The notes below the pieces were generated by a model. That model saw nothing but the letters and a program-made list of their open reading frames with translations. It made no database searches and was not told the DNA's origin. Both the position numbers and the translations under genes were made by a program. Shown here piece by piece: positions 1-15,806 of a stretch of DNA of 55,000 bases. The stretch lies in assembly GCF_964340395.1 (NCBI RefSeq), contig NC_135554.1, positions 4,857,975 through 4,912,974 on the forward strand, in the 5' to 3' direction. The DNA is from Glandiceps talaboti. Taxonomy: Eukaryota > Hemichordata > Enteropneusta > Spengelidae. Every line of letters starts with the position of its first letter. Positions within the stretch are counted from its first letter, which is position 1.

Positions 1-2859
1 CTGGTGAATAAAATTGCTTACATTATTGAAGCATTGATACTTTATATCATTAAATGTAAGAAGCCATTGAGAGGCATACAATATAAATATATACATATAG
101 AAGACTTATTTTTTAACTGGTGTCATCGTAGGAGAGTTACACCCCTTCTCACACCCTCCCCACTAGTAGTGTATCACAGTCTTCCTTACAATAATTGCAC
201 ATATGTGAGGTGGAGAGGAGTACTATACAATTGCGCATGTTGAAAACTCTGTGTAGCATTCGTCCGGGGGGGGGGGGGGGGCACTATTCTTTGGTTCATT
301 TTAGAGGAGTCATGAACTTTTCTTAAAAAATGTTTCAATCTTAGCCCCCCCCCCCTCCGCCGTAAAATATGCTTGTTGCCTTAGTGAACACCACTTGAAA
401 CATCTAGATGGTGGATTATGACAAATGAAACGTCATACTTTGCGTATTCATAATGTACCGTTGTGCAAAAATACATGCACTCAAGAAGTCTATGAAAAGG
501 TCAGCGGATGGGAAATTACTCTAATACCACCACGTCATCACACTCAAGTTCTCTCTTTCAATGTAACCATGCTTAAATGCAACTTGAAATAATAATTAAT
601 AATAGTGAAAAAAACAAGCTGATAAAGACAACAAACCACTCCTTTCCTTGATTGTCATTATTATCAGAAATTCAATTAACAATTACTGCAAATATTATAA
701 TCAATTGAATAAACATGAAACTGTAATTAAGGTGTAAGGTTTCTTTAAATACGTTTGAAGGATGTCGCGTGTAAAAACAATGATTTAAAAACATTTGGTG
801 TTGCTAAGTAACAGACTCTACAAAATCAGAATATTGACCATGTTTTGATACGAACCATACTTGAAATCAATATCAGCAAGGGTTTATATCTATATAAATA
901 TATATACCTGTTTGTGCCCATGTTTCAAAACATTACAGCCTTCATATTAGAACATTATATCACATTCAGTGCAAACATATATTACATATATTTGGATTTC
1001 AACTCAATAATGAGTTCACTTCATTACTTTTAGATTAAAACGATAGTATTCTTTGACTTTCATTTAAAAAAATTGCCATAAAATATACTTTTTATGATAG
1101 CAATCAGAAGAATCAATAATATTGGTACAATCTCATTTGAAAATAGTGTTCAGTTTCCGAGATCTATATGTCTTTGAGGACAACATTCAAAACAAAAACA
1201 AAAACACTGAGGCCTTTGGAACAAGCATTGGATATGTAAATATACAAATTATCTTTCGTAATATTAATATTTGTCGTATGTTTACAGTAGAACCGTTAAT
1301 GTATTCCCCACAATCGTAAATGTTATGTCATCTCGTTAAGTGATCTTTCGGCCAAAGAGTCTGGCTCTGACTTTCAGACTCTGCTTTATTTTACTAGTAA
1401 GTAACTGTATCCCAGTACTCTGCTATTCTATTGCAGCTTCCACACTTGCAATTGTCAATGCTAGTTTAGGTCGATTCCTCTTAAACCGTTGTTATGGTAA
1501 CAGCCGTCTACGATGGATGCATACGACATGCATCTGCAGTGATGTTCATTTATAGATACGTCCACGTTGTAAATATTTCAGTTTTGTTGTCTCTTTAATA
1601 CGGAACATGATACAGAGGGAAATGACTGGCTGTGTGGAATTACCTTTCAGATGTCACATCCAATTGTTACCAATCACATGAATAATTCCTTCTATCGCTA
1701 GGTCTGCGAAGGAATAAACAATTATTTATCATACTGTAAGTTAATCTAACAAGTAAACGATTTCCAATCGAAAAAACATGATATTGAAGATGGATCTGTA
1801 CTACAGGGGTAATATGCAAATAACCATGACAACCTTTGGAGATCGAATATTATGCAGTTTCTGTCTTTAAATATTTGAATAGTGGAATATATTGCATATT
1901 TGTAAATAAACGGTTATATTTAAGTTGGAATATTAGAAAAATTATATAAATCACATAAACTAGAAAAAAACCGCTACTAATTTAATCAACTAATAGCTCG
2001 AAAGATAATCCGAGTGAATTTATTGTCCTGTTGTTTAAACAGATGGTTTGAGTAGACGATCTATCTCCATAATTTTTGAATTAGTTGACACATATGTATA
2101 CCCCTAGGTAGAGATAAATTTATGGGGCGACAAAACATATCGCTATAACACCAAATTGACTGAAAGTATCCCAATGCTTGCATTACCTTCTTATCGTTGG
2201 TTTTGACAATCTATACAAATGTTTCTCATTAATATGCAAGCCACATCATTCGTGCAAAGTCAGCGTATTCGGACTTCAATAGAATTTGCCTACTTCTGCA
2301 TTGAGTTTCAATATTATTAACATCTGACCGTCTGAATGTACCTAAAATATTTCAAAACAATGTCTGGATTCCGAAAATGTTTGGATGGATGTTGCGTTCA
2401 AAATCCTATTAGTACGTAACATCTACATATTTTGTTTTATCTGTCTGTCTCTACATCTGTGACTACGTTAGCGCTCGTCCAACTAGCAGCTTGTAATATT
2501 ATCATATATCAACTAGAAAATACGATTTGTAAATAAACCCCATAAGCTGATGACCACAGTGGGGAGTGATTACACTATGCCAGCCTGTTTGATTACCCAA
2601 ATGAAGTCATTATGTAAACAACTCGTGTAACTGCGGTGAGCACAGTATGCACCACACAAAGTGTAATATATGTTAATATTATGTATATTTCGATACTGGC
2701 ATTCTGATAATAGTTTTAGGGGTGTGTCTAATTTATCAAGTGTGCATGGATAGTAGATACTATAACAAGTTGGTAGTTGAACGACTTCATATATCTGTAT
2801 ATAACACATCATGAATGAAATCACGTAATGAAATTATGTACATATTGACCGACGCTGTA
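1..2859. other. Unique AT-rich intergenic DNA
   Basis: No recognisable gene is visible. Open frames are short, lack family motifs and are spread evenly over the six frames. The only low-complexity features are a run of 16 G at 266-281 and a run of 11 C at 345-355 followed by a short C/T stretch. The G run and the C run are about 60 bases apart and could pair as a hairpin, but no shared flanks support a defined element. Confidence 0.6.
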
Positions 2860-3234
2860 AGGGAGCCTTCAGTATTTACATGGGGGGGGGAAATCACACA
2901 TGGTCTGTTAAGTAAAACATGACCCTCCCCCATTCTCCATTTGTAAAAAGTGACCCTCCCCTTTGTCCCATTTTGTAAAACATGACCCTCCCCATGACAA
3001 TTGCATATACTGAACGTTAATCAATAATCCCATTATATGTATACATACCAATTAAATGATTTTGAATCTGTATTAGAAAGCAATATTTCTACATATAAAG
3101 TGACAAACAGTAAAAGACTGGCTGTTACCTTTCTCTTATAATCATACACAATCTAGTTAGTATCTAAAACGTGCTTTCCATGTTGTGCATACTCTGCCTG
3201 ATCTGGTCACATGTAAAAGTTCCCTGATATCATT

Positions 3235-3235
3235 G

Positions 3236-3270
<35 letters not shown>
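3235..3270. repeat. (ATC)n microsatellite inside the inverted-repeat element
   Basis: About 12 uninterrupted ATC triplets. They lie in the part of the element that the second copy at 9221 lacks. Confidence 0.9.
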
Positions 3271-3271
<1 letters not shown>

Positions 3272-3381
3272 CCTTCACCTTCAGTATTGCCATTATCAGT
3301 GTCACTCTAATCTGACTCACTGGTACTACTTGAGTCAGTACATGTATCACTGTCCGTGTTCTCTGTGACATTCAAAACTAA

Positions 3382-3421
3382 ATCATCATCATCATCATCC
3401 TCCTCCTCCTCCTCCTCCTCC

Positions 3422-3496
<75 letters not shown>
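3382..3496. repeat. Compound (ATC)n(TCC)n(ATC)n microsatellite
   Basis: Four ATC, then a run of TCC, then about 25 ATC triplets. On the minus strand this reads as a long Asp/Glu run, which is a translated repeat and not a gene. It is internal to the 2860-3821 element. Confidence 0.9.
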
Positions 3497-3821
3497 CTGC
3501 TACCATCACCATAATATTTTAACAACAACATTCACGTAGTGTGAGTGATAAGGTGTGATGGGTACACTCAACAAAATTCATCGTTTTATCAAACAATTTT
3601 CTTATAATATATGTATTTTAATTTTTGTGTTTTTGCATGTGAAGTACTCGTAAAAATAAATGTGGAGTGCTCATCTCACTTTCACATCAGATTAACAAAA
3701 TACAAAACAAATTGACAATAATTGATTCTTCAATTTGGTCACAGAACTACGGATTGTAAAATGTGACCCCCCCCCCCCCGATTCCTCCGGCCCTCCCCCT
3801 TGTAAATACTGAAGGCTCCCT

Positions 3822-4706
3822 ACTAAACAACCTGTCTCGAATGAACGTAAAGAATGCTTATTGCTGTGGATTTGGCGCCATATTCGTTATGATCGAGTAA
3901 GGCGGCCGGCGGGTAGTAAACAAGCTTATCCTGTGTATTATGATGGTGATTCACCAGACAAATAATAACTTTTTTGGTTGTCCCCTTATCTTCTCCCTAT
4001 CTTCCGTTGCGTGGATCGATTAAAATTTTTAAGAAACGTTCAGAACATGTCTATGTTATTAATCACTGAATATGCATGTATGTTTGCACCCATGGTAGGC
4101 GTAACCAGTGTGACTGGCATATGCAAATGAGCGCATCAGCCAATTATATGTCAGTAAATAAATCCCATACACCAAACTTTCAGCGAAATATAGGCCATAC
4201 TGGTCAGAGGCAATAAGAAAAGAAAGAAAATGCCAGCAAGGTATCCAATCTATAACTTGTACTAACTAGGTCAATGTCACACACAGCGATGTAACTACTA
4301 GCTGAGCAACTATAAACATGAAGAAAGTAGAGAAACATTGATTTGCTGTGGTAGAAAGTGCCAGAGGGAATTTCCGAAAACACACAGAAGAATACGAGTA
4401 CGGTTGTCAACTTGTCAACAACATTCCAAAACAAGGTCAGACTACTGAGACGAGTTACAAAGTAACATATTTTTCTTTCTTATCAGGTCGCCGGGAATTA
4501 AATTACCGGTGTCGGTCCACATAGATTCTATGAGATAAGTAGACACCGTAACGTTTACATTGAACGGAGAATATGAGACTGTCAATGCTTTGTCTATATG
4601 GGCGGACTCTTATTGAAAGAGAAACATATTTTTTATGTAGCCGTCAATGATAAGTGTATGGGAAATGGTGTATGAATATTGGCAGCGCGGTAGCAGACGG
4701 AATGCA
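3822..4706. other. Unique intergenic DNA
   Basis: Nothing gene-like is recognised. The last part (4648-4676) shares an imperfect 29-bp flank with the GTAT array at 17301. Confidence 0.5.
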
Positions 4707-4863
4707 ATGTATGTATGTATGTATGTATGTATGTATGTATGTATGTATGTATGTATGTATGTATGTATGTAGCATGCATGTGTGTACGTGTATGTATGTA
4801 TGTATGTATGTATGTATGTATGTATGTATGTATGTATGTATGTATGTATGTATGTATGTATGT
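4707..4863. repeat. (GTAT)n tetranucleotide array
   Basis: About 155 bp of GTAT units with one short interruption near 4770-4790 (agcatgcatgtgtgtacgtg). Tyr-Val-Cys-Met or Ile-His-Thr-Tyr frames across it are translated repeat. Confidence 0.95.
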
Positions 4864-9220
<4,357 letters not shown>

Positions 9221-9645
9221 AGGGGGCCTTCGGTATTTACAGGGTGAGGGCCGGAGGAAATCACACATGGTCTGTTAAGTAAAATATGACCCTCTTCCCA
9301 TTCTCCATTTTGTAAAACATGACCCTCCCCATGACAATTGCATATACTGAACATTAATCAATCTTTCCATTATATGTATACATGTATTTCTTCAATAAAA
9401 GAGTGATGAACTTGGCACCAGTTACTATAATTATTATATGGAGATATTTTATAACAATAACATTCACGGACAGTGCGAGTGATAAGTTGAGATTGTACAC
9501 TCAAAATAAAATGCATCGTTTTATTAAACAATTTTCTTATTGCACTTTGGCATGTAAAGTACTCGTAAAAATAAATGTTGAGTGCTAGCGCTCATCTCAC
9601 TTTCACATCTCAAAACACACAAAACAAATTGACAATCATTGAAGT
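9221..9645 (+). mobile_element. Second copy of the inverted-repeat element, 3' end missing
   Basis: The first 21 bases match the terminus at 2860 with two differences, followed by the same G-rich stretch, the segment aatcacacatggtctgttaa, the tgaccctcccc motifs and the segment catgacaattgcatatactg. After skipping the ATC-containing interior, similarity resumes with acattcacg, tacactca, catcgtttta and aaagtactcgtaaaaataaa, and ends near acaaattgacaat. No right-hand inverted repeat follows, and compound microsatellite sequence begins soon after. The copy is therefore truncated or was replaced at its right end. Confidence 0.7.
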
Positions 9646-9696
9646 ATATCAAAAATTTCTTATATCAAATTCCCACAACACAAAACACACATTCAC

Positions 9697-9780
9697 ACCA
9701 CCACCACCACCATCATCATATCATCATCACCACCAGCACCAGCATCACCAGCACCCCTACCACCACCAGCCTCACCTTCA

Positions 9781-9811
<31 letters not shown>

Positions 9812-9906
9812 GATAGACAGACTGACAGACAGACAGACAGGCAGACAGACGGACAGACAGACCGACAGACAGAAACACAGACACACACATACGCACGCAC
9901 GCACGC
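9697..9906. repeat. Compound CAC/CAT, AC and GACA microsatellites
   Basis: A CAC/CAT-rich part (about 9697-9775) is followed by (AC)n at 9779-9808, imperfect GACA units at 9813-9880, and AC/ACGC units up to 9906. His-Gln-Thr frames here are repeat translation. Confidence 0.9.
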
Positions 9907-11534
9907 GTAACTGCTTTACTTGCAGTTTTTTTTTGTACGCGGGTACTTGAGAAATCTTAAGTACCACTCTCTTAAAATGAAGCAATATGCTGTACACACT
10001 CGTGACAGATTGCTATACTGCAACGGAAGTTATATAAAAAGTACACTTATAACTAATTCATAGCAGATTACCTTTCACATATCTCGTACTAATTTATTAT
10101 GCCCGTATAACCGATATAGGTCGCCATAGGTAATGGCGACGATGTTAAATTGTGAAACATCATTTCACAAGCACAACATTTTTTTACGTCAAACGTACAA
10201 TTTAAACGACTCGTGTGTGTTATACTTTGATTTCTTTTTTAGCACGAGACATGATAAAATTCATGAATGAACCGTTGTCATTTATACGTTATTTGATTAG
10301 AGTGATATGATGATGATGGCATATACGAATACACTGTTTAGGAACTTATGGAGTCAACTCGATTGTCATGGCAATGTCAGGGTTGTCAATATTTACAACG
10401 GACACCTGAACAGCTGTATATAATATATGCCGATTAATCTAAACTGTTTTGAGGAATTGCACCACATTTTTTTATATCGTGGTGATTGACGTGTCATTTT
10501 AAGTGAACACAATAAACACAATAAACTAACAATGAACTATTTCCCAACGTTGTGAATGGAATACCAGCAAACAAAATTGTTGTCACGCGATACACACCAC
10601 GATTTCTATTCAACACCGAGTACATTATCACACCATTATATATTATGGCTAGCCAGCCAAAATGAACAAATTAATCACAGATCCTTTCATAATTATAAAT
10701 TAATTTAGTTGCTGGAATGATCGATACATTCGTAATCAAATACTTTGCAAAAGTATGAGTGATTGTCGGTCGTGAATACTTCGACAACTTGAAGGTATGT
10801 TGTTGAAAAGCTAGTACAATTACTGATCCATGTCAAGTATGCAAATAGTACACTTACCTGATAACCATCATTGGAGAAGTTGTTTTCTGTATTTCTAAGT
10901 TGCGTTGAAGTACACAAGAACATAAGGGAAATAACTATACACATTTTGAAGTGATGTTATTTTTTCAAATACTTTTTACAACCGATGGGCTCACCTTTAA
11001 GAAGTCTTGAGAGTTATGGATTCTACAAAGCGACAAGTTCAAAACAGAACACAAGATTGAATATTTCGATATGTAAATATTTATCAAAAATACACTTAAC
11101 GTTTTGATTGGGAAACAATCCCAAACTGCCTTAAACTCTTCCACTGGAAAGTAATATCCGATAGGTACTCGAACTCGTGGACTTCACTTATCGTTAGATT
11201 TAAATTTGTTTTTCGGAATATATTAAGCATACCCGGATAGAGCTTGTGCAAGCCTTTTTATGTAAATGAGCTGCGTACAGTTCTTTGACAATTGAAAAAA
11301 AGTATACAACATATTCTCACAAAATAAATTATGAGTTTGATCAACATTTAATTCAAACCAGAGATAAATATTTCGTTGCCTAGTCTATTCATGAGGCAAA
11401 CAAAAAAATAATCATGTGTTTCCGATAACATGGCCTCGGAAAATAGGGTAGGTAGGTCGGGACTTTGTTTTAATTTATCAAATTACATTGTAGCTTTTTC
11501 ATTTTTTTTGAAAAGTATTGCTTCAACCCCCTCC
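9907..11534. other. Mostly unique intergenic DNA
   Basis: No conserved gene. It contains the weak minus-strand first-exon candidate at 10858-10944. Confidence 0.45.
10858..10944 (-). CDS. Possible first coding exon, signal-peptide-like (weak)
   Basis: On the minus strand an ATG at 10944 with A at -3 opens 29 codons that end exactly at CAG followed by gtaagtg, a near-ideal animal splice donor (10852-10860). The peptide starts MCIVISLMFLCTSTQL: a short hydrophobic stretch followed by a polar segment, as in a secretory signal peptide. The intron would be in phase 0. The frame runs on past the donor for about 50 codons before a stop, so the donor is not forced by a stop codon. No acceptor or second exon was recognised further along the minus strand and there is no homology support. 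Chance occurrence is quite possible in 55 kb of sequence. Confidence 0.2.
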
Positions 11535-11652
11535 AAACAACAACAACAACAACAAAAACAACAACAACAACAACAACAACAACAAACAAACAAACAAACA
11601 AACAGACAAACAGACAGACAGACAAACAAACAAACAAAACACACACACACAA
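11535..11652. repeat. Compound (CAA)n, (AAAC)n, (GACA)n and (AC)n microsatellite
   Basis: CAA units to about 11585, then AAAC units with GACA variants, then AC to 11652. Poly-Gln, poly-Val and Cys-Leu frames are repeat translation. Confidence 0.9.
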
Positions 11653-12350
11653 ATGACCGTAAGAATACCCCATCTGTGATACTTTGATGAAATATACACA
11701 GCTATCACTGGGGGGAATATTTAAAACATGTTTAGGATGGACGGCAGAGTAGATCGGGTTATCCGAAGCATATTTTTTTGTTTGGCCTTATTAAATCTTT
11801 AAAGATTATAGTTTTAAAGTTATCTTGGGTACAAAATGGCACAAGACTTCTAAGTCATTACCCAAAAGAAGAACAGTACGTTACACTATATACCGAGTCT
11901 CACCTGAGTCATGGCTTCGTAGTCATTTTGTCGGCACGTAATGAGACCACACCGGATGTGTCAGGCATTGTTTAATGATTGAAGGTTGCATGTAACTTTT
12001 AACTAACACAAAATGAGACCGGATGGTCTCAACGAAGCCTAACTAATGGGTTCCCTAACTACTCTGAAAGCTTAAATCGCATTATATATGTTGAGGAAAT
12101 TCCAATGTCAGTGACCTGGAAGTGACTTGCTGTCGAACTCCGGTTATTTTATTGAAAGCACTAAAACTGAAACGTCACATTTTTCACTTGGCTTTCTAAG
12201 TGCACATCAACCACTAGGTCTACCTATCAAAAGTTAGGTGACACAAAATGTGTAAATGTGAAACGTAAGGTGACATAAATTTGTAAATTGTGTAGTGTGA
12301 TTGACATCCCAATCTTCTGGAGAAACTCATATTTGTATTTAACTTCTTCC
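11653..12350. other. Left flank of the 36-bp minisatellite
   Basis: Unique sequence with no gene recognised. A short hairpin (gagacc-ggat-ggtctc, near 12015-12030) and a weak internal duplication (near 12230-12290, with two copies of aggtgaca) are visible. Confidence 0.5.
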
Positions 12351-15300
12351 TGTATTGTGCTATATATAGTGTGATCAGCTAAATCCTATATTGTGCTACA
12401 TATAGTGTGATCAGCTAAATCCTGTATTGTGCTACATATAGTGTGATCAGCTAAATCCTGTATTGTGCTATATATAGTGTGATCAGCTAAATCCCGTATT
12501 GTGCTACATATAGTGTGATCAGCTAAATCCTATATTGTGCTACATATAGTGTGATCAGCTAAATCCTATATTGTGCTACATATAGTGTGATCAGCTAAAT
12601 CCTATATTGTGCTACATATAGTGTGATCAGCTAAATCCTGTATTGTGCTAGATATAGTGTGATCAGCTAAATCCTGTAATGTGCTAAATATAGTGTGATC
12701 AGCTAAATCCTATATTGTGCTACATATAGTGTGATCAGCTAAATCCTGTATTGTGCTACATATAGTGTGATCAGCTAAATCCTATATTGTGCTACATATA
12801 GTGTGATCAGCTAAATCCTATATTGTGCTACATATAGTGTGATCAGCTAAATCCTGTATTGTGCTAAATATAGTGTGATCAGCTAAATCCTATATTGTGC
12901 TACATATAGTGTGATCAGCTAAATCCTATATTGTGCTACATATAGTGTGATCAGCTAAATCCTGTATTGTGCTACATATAGTGTGATCAGCTAAATCCTG
13001 TATTGTGCTACATATAGTGTGATCAGCTAAATCCTATATTGTGCTACATATAGTGTGATCAGCTAAATCCTGTATTGTGCTACATATAGTGTGATCAGCT
13101 AAATCCTGTATTGTGCTACATATAGTGTGATCAGCTAAATCCTGTAATGTGCTACATATAGTGTGATCAGCTAAATCCTGTATTGTGCTACATATAATGT
13201 GATCAGCTAAATCCTGTATTGTGCAACATATAGTGTGATCAGCTAAATCCTGTATTGTGCTACATATAGCGTGATCAGCTAAATCCTATATTGTGCTACA
13301 TATAATGTGATCAGCTAAATCCTGTATTGTGCTACATATAATGTGATCAGCTAAATCCTGTATTGTGCTAAATATAGTGTGATCAGCTAAATCCTGTATT
13401 GTGCTACATATAATGTGATCAGCTAAATCCTGTATTGTGCTACATATAGTGTAATCAGCTAAATCCTGTATTGTGCTACATATAATGTGATCAGCTAAAT
13501 CCTATATTGTGCTACATATAATGTGATCAGCTAAATCCTATATTGTGCTACATATAGTGTAATCAGCTAAATCCTGTATTGTGCTACATATAATGTGATC
13601 AGCTAAATCCTATATTGTGCTACATATAGCGTGATCAGCTAAATCCTGTATTGTGCTACATATAGTGTGATCAGCTAAATCCTGTATTGTGCTACATATA
13701 ATGTGATCAGCTAAATCCTATATTGTGCTACATATAGTGTGATCAGCTAAATCCTATATTGTGCTACATATAGTGTGATCAGCTTAATCCTATATTGTGC
13801 TAGATATAGTGTGATCAGCTAAATCCTGTATTGTGCTACATATAGTGTGATCAGCTAAATCCTATATTGTGCTACATATAGTGTGATCAGCTAAATCCTG
13901 TATTGTGCTACATATAGTGTGATCAGCTAAATCCTGTATTGTGCTACATATAGTGTGATCAGCTTAATCCTATATTGTGCTAGATATAGTGTGATCAGCT
14001 AAATCCTATATTGTGCTACATATAGTGTGATCAGCTAAATCCTGTATTGTGCTAAATATAGTGTGATCAGCTTAATCCTATATTGTGCTACATATAGTGT
14101 GATCAGCTAAATCCTGTATTGTGCTACATATAGTGTGATCAGCTAAATCCTATATTGTGCTACATATAGTGTGATCAGCTAAATCCTGTATTGTGCTACA
14201 TATAGTGTGATCAGCTAAATCCTGTATTGTGCTACATATAGTGTGATCAGCTAAATCCTATATTGTGCTACATATAGTGTGATCAGCTAAATCCTGTATT
14301 GTGCTAAATATAGTGTGATCAGCTTAATCCTATATTGTGCTACATATAGTGTGATCAGCTAAATCCTGTATTGTGCTACATATAGTGTGATCAGCTAAAT
14401 CCTATATTGTGCTACATATAGTGTGATCAGCTAAATCCTATATTGTGCTACATATAGTGTGATCAGCTAAATCCTGTAATGTGCTACATATAGTGTGATC
14501 AGCTAAATCCTGTATTGTGCTACATATAGTGTGATCAGCTAAATCCTGTATTGTGCTATATATAGTGTGATCAGCTAAATCCTGTATTGTGCTACATATA
14601 GTGTGATCAGCTAAATCCTGTATTGTGCTACATATAGTGTGATCAGCTAAATCCTATATTGTGCTACATATAGTGTGATCAGCTAAATCCTGTATTGTGC
14701 TACATATAGTGTGATCAGCTAAATCCTGTATTGTGCTAAATATAGTGTGATCAGCTTAATCCTATATTGTGCTACATATAGTGTGATCAGCTAAATCCTG
14801 TATTGTGCTAAATATAGTGTGATCAGTTTAATCCTATATTGTGCTACATATAGTGTGATCAGCTAAATCCTATATTGTGCTACATATAGTGTGATCAGCT
14901 AAATCCTGTATTGTGCTAGATATAGTGTGATCAGCTAAATCCTGTATTGTGCTACATATAGTGTGATCAGCTAAATCCTGTATTGTGCTACATATAGTGT
15001 GATCAGCTAAATCCTGTATTGTGCTACATATAGTGTGATCAGCTAAATCCTATATTGTGCTACATATAGTGTGATCAGCTAAATCCTGTAATGTGCTACA
15101 TATAGTGTGATCAGCTAAATCCTATATTGTGCTAAATATAGTGTGATCAGCTAAATCCTATATTGTGCTACATATAGTGTGATCAGCTAAATCCTATATT
15201 GTGCTACATATAGTGTGATCAGCTAAATCCTATATTGTGCTACATATAGTGTGATCAGCTAAATCCTGTAATGTGCTACATATAGTGTGATCAGCTAAAT

Positions 15301-15806
15301 CCTGTATTGTGCTAAATATAGTGTGATCAGCTAAATCCTGTATTGTGCTACATATAGTGTGATCAGCTAAATCCTGTATTGTGCTACATATAGTGTGATC
15401 AGCTAAATCCTGTATTGTGCAACATATAGTGTGATCAGCTAAATCCTGTATTGTGCTACATATAGTGTGATCAGCTAAATCCTATATTGTGCTACATATA
15501 GTGTGATCAGCTAAATCCTATATTGTGCTACATATAGTGTGATCAGCTAAATCCTATATTGTGCTAGATATAGTGTGATCAGCTAAATCCTATATTGTGC
15601 TACATATAGTGTGATCAGCTAAATCCTGTATTGTGCTACATATAGTGTGATCAGCTAAATCCTATATTGTGCTAGATATAGTGTGATCAGCTAAATCCTG
15701 TATTGTGCTAGATATAGTGTGATCAGCTAAATCCTATATTGTGCTAGATATAGTGTGATCAGCTAAATCCTATATTGTGCTAGATATAGTGTGATCAGCT
15801 AAATCC
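12351..15806. repeat. Minisatellite: 96 units of 36 bp
   Basis: The block spans 3456 bp, exactly 96 x 36. The repeat phase at its last line agrees with the phase at its first line, so there is no net insertion or deletion. Each unit contains the palindrome tgatca within the core gtgatcagctaaatcc. Variation is limited to a few sites: G or A at the second base (tgtattg or tatattg), T or A in tgtaatg, any base in ctaNatat, G or A in ataGtg, and A or T in agctAaat. In the one minus-strand frame with no stop in G-type units, the A-type units change CAG to TAG, so the array is not a long coding repeat. There are no unique spacers, so this is not a CRISPR array. Confidence 0.97.

Larger units (their letters stand above)
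2860..3821. mobile_element. Non-autonomous DNA element with perfect 21-bp terminal inverted repeats
   Basis: The left end (2860-2880, beginning agggagccttcagtattt) is exactly inverted at 3801-3821, giving a 962-bp unit with 21-bp perfect termini. Inside each terminus lies a G-rich or C-rich run. The left part holds three spaced copies of tgaccctcccc (about 2921-2995). The interior carries two ATC arrays. No transposase-like frame exists, so this looks like a MITE or another deletion derivative. All three copies in the window are preceded by TA, which would fit a TA-targeting family, but the right flank of this copy starts with AC, so no clean target-site duplication is seen. The superfamily is unknown. 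Confidence 0.75.

Noticed and set aside
3307-3531. Acidic protein with long Asp and Glu runs on the minus strand
   Set aside because: It is a translation of ATC and TCC microsatellites inside a non-autonomous DNA element, and the second element copy lacks the region.
12351-15806. CRISPR-like regular repeats (36-bp array; also the 50-bp array at 34261)
   Set aside because: Repeats follow each other without unique spacers, and the context is animal intergenic DNA.
12351-15806. Possible repeat protein on the minus strand with a 12-residue period
   Set aside because: The frame is open only in units with G at the second base. The frequent A variant gives TAG, so stops are spread over the array.
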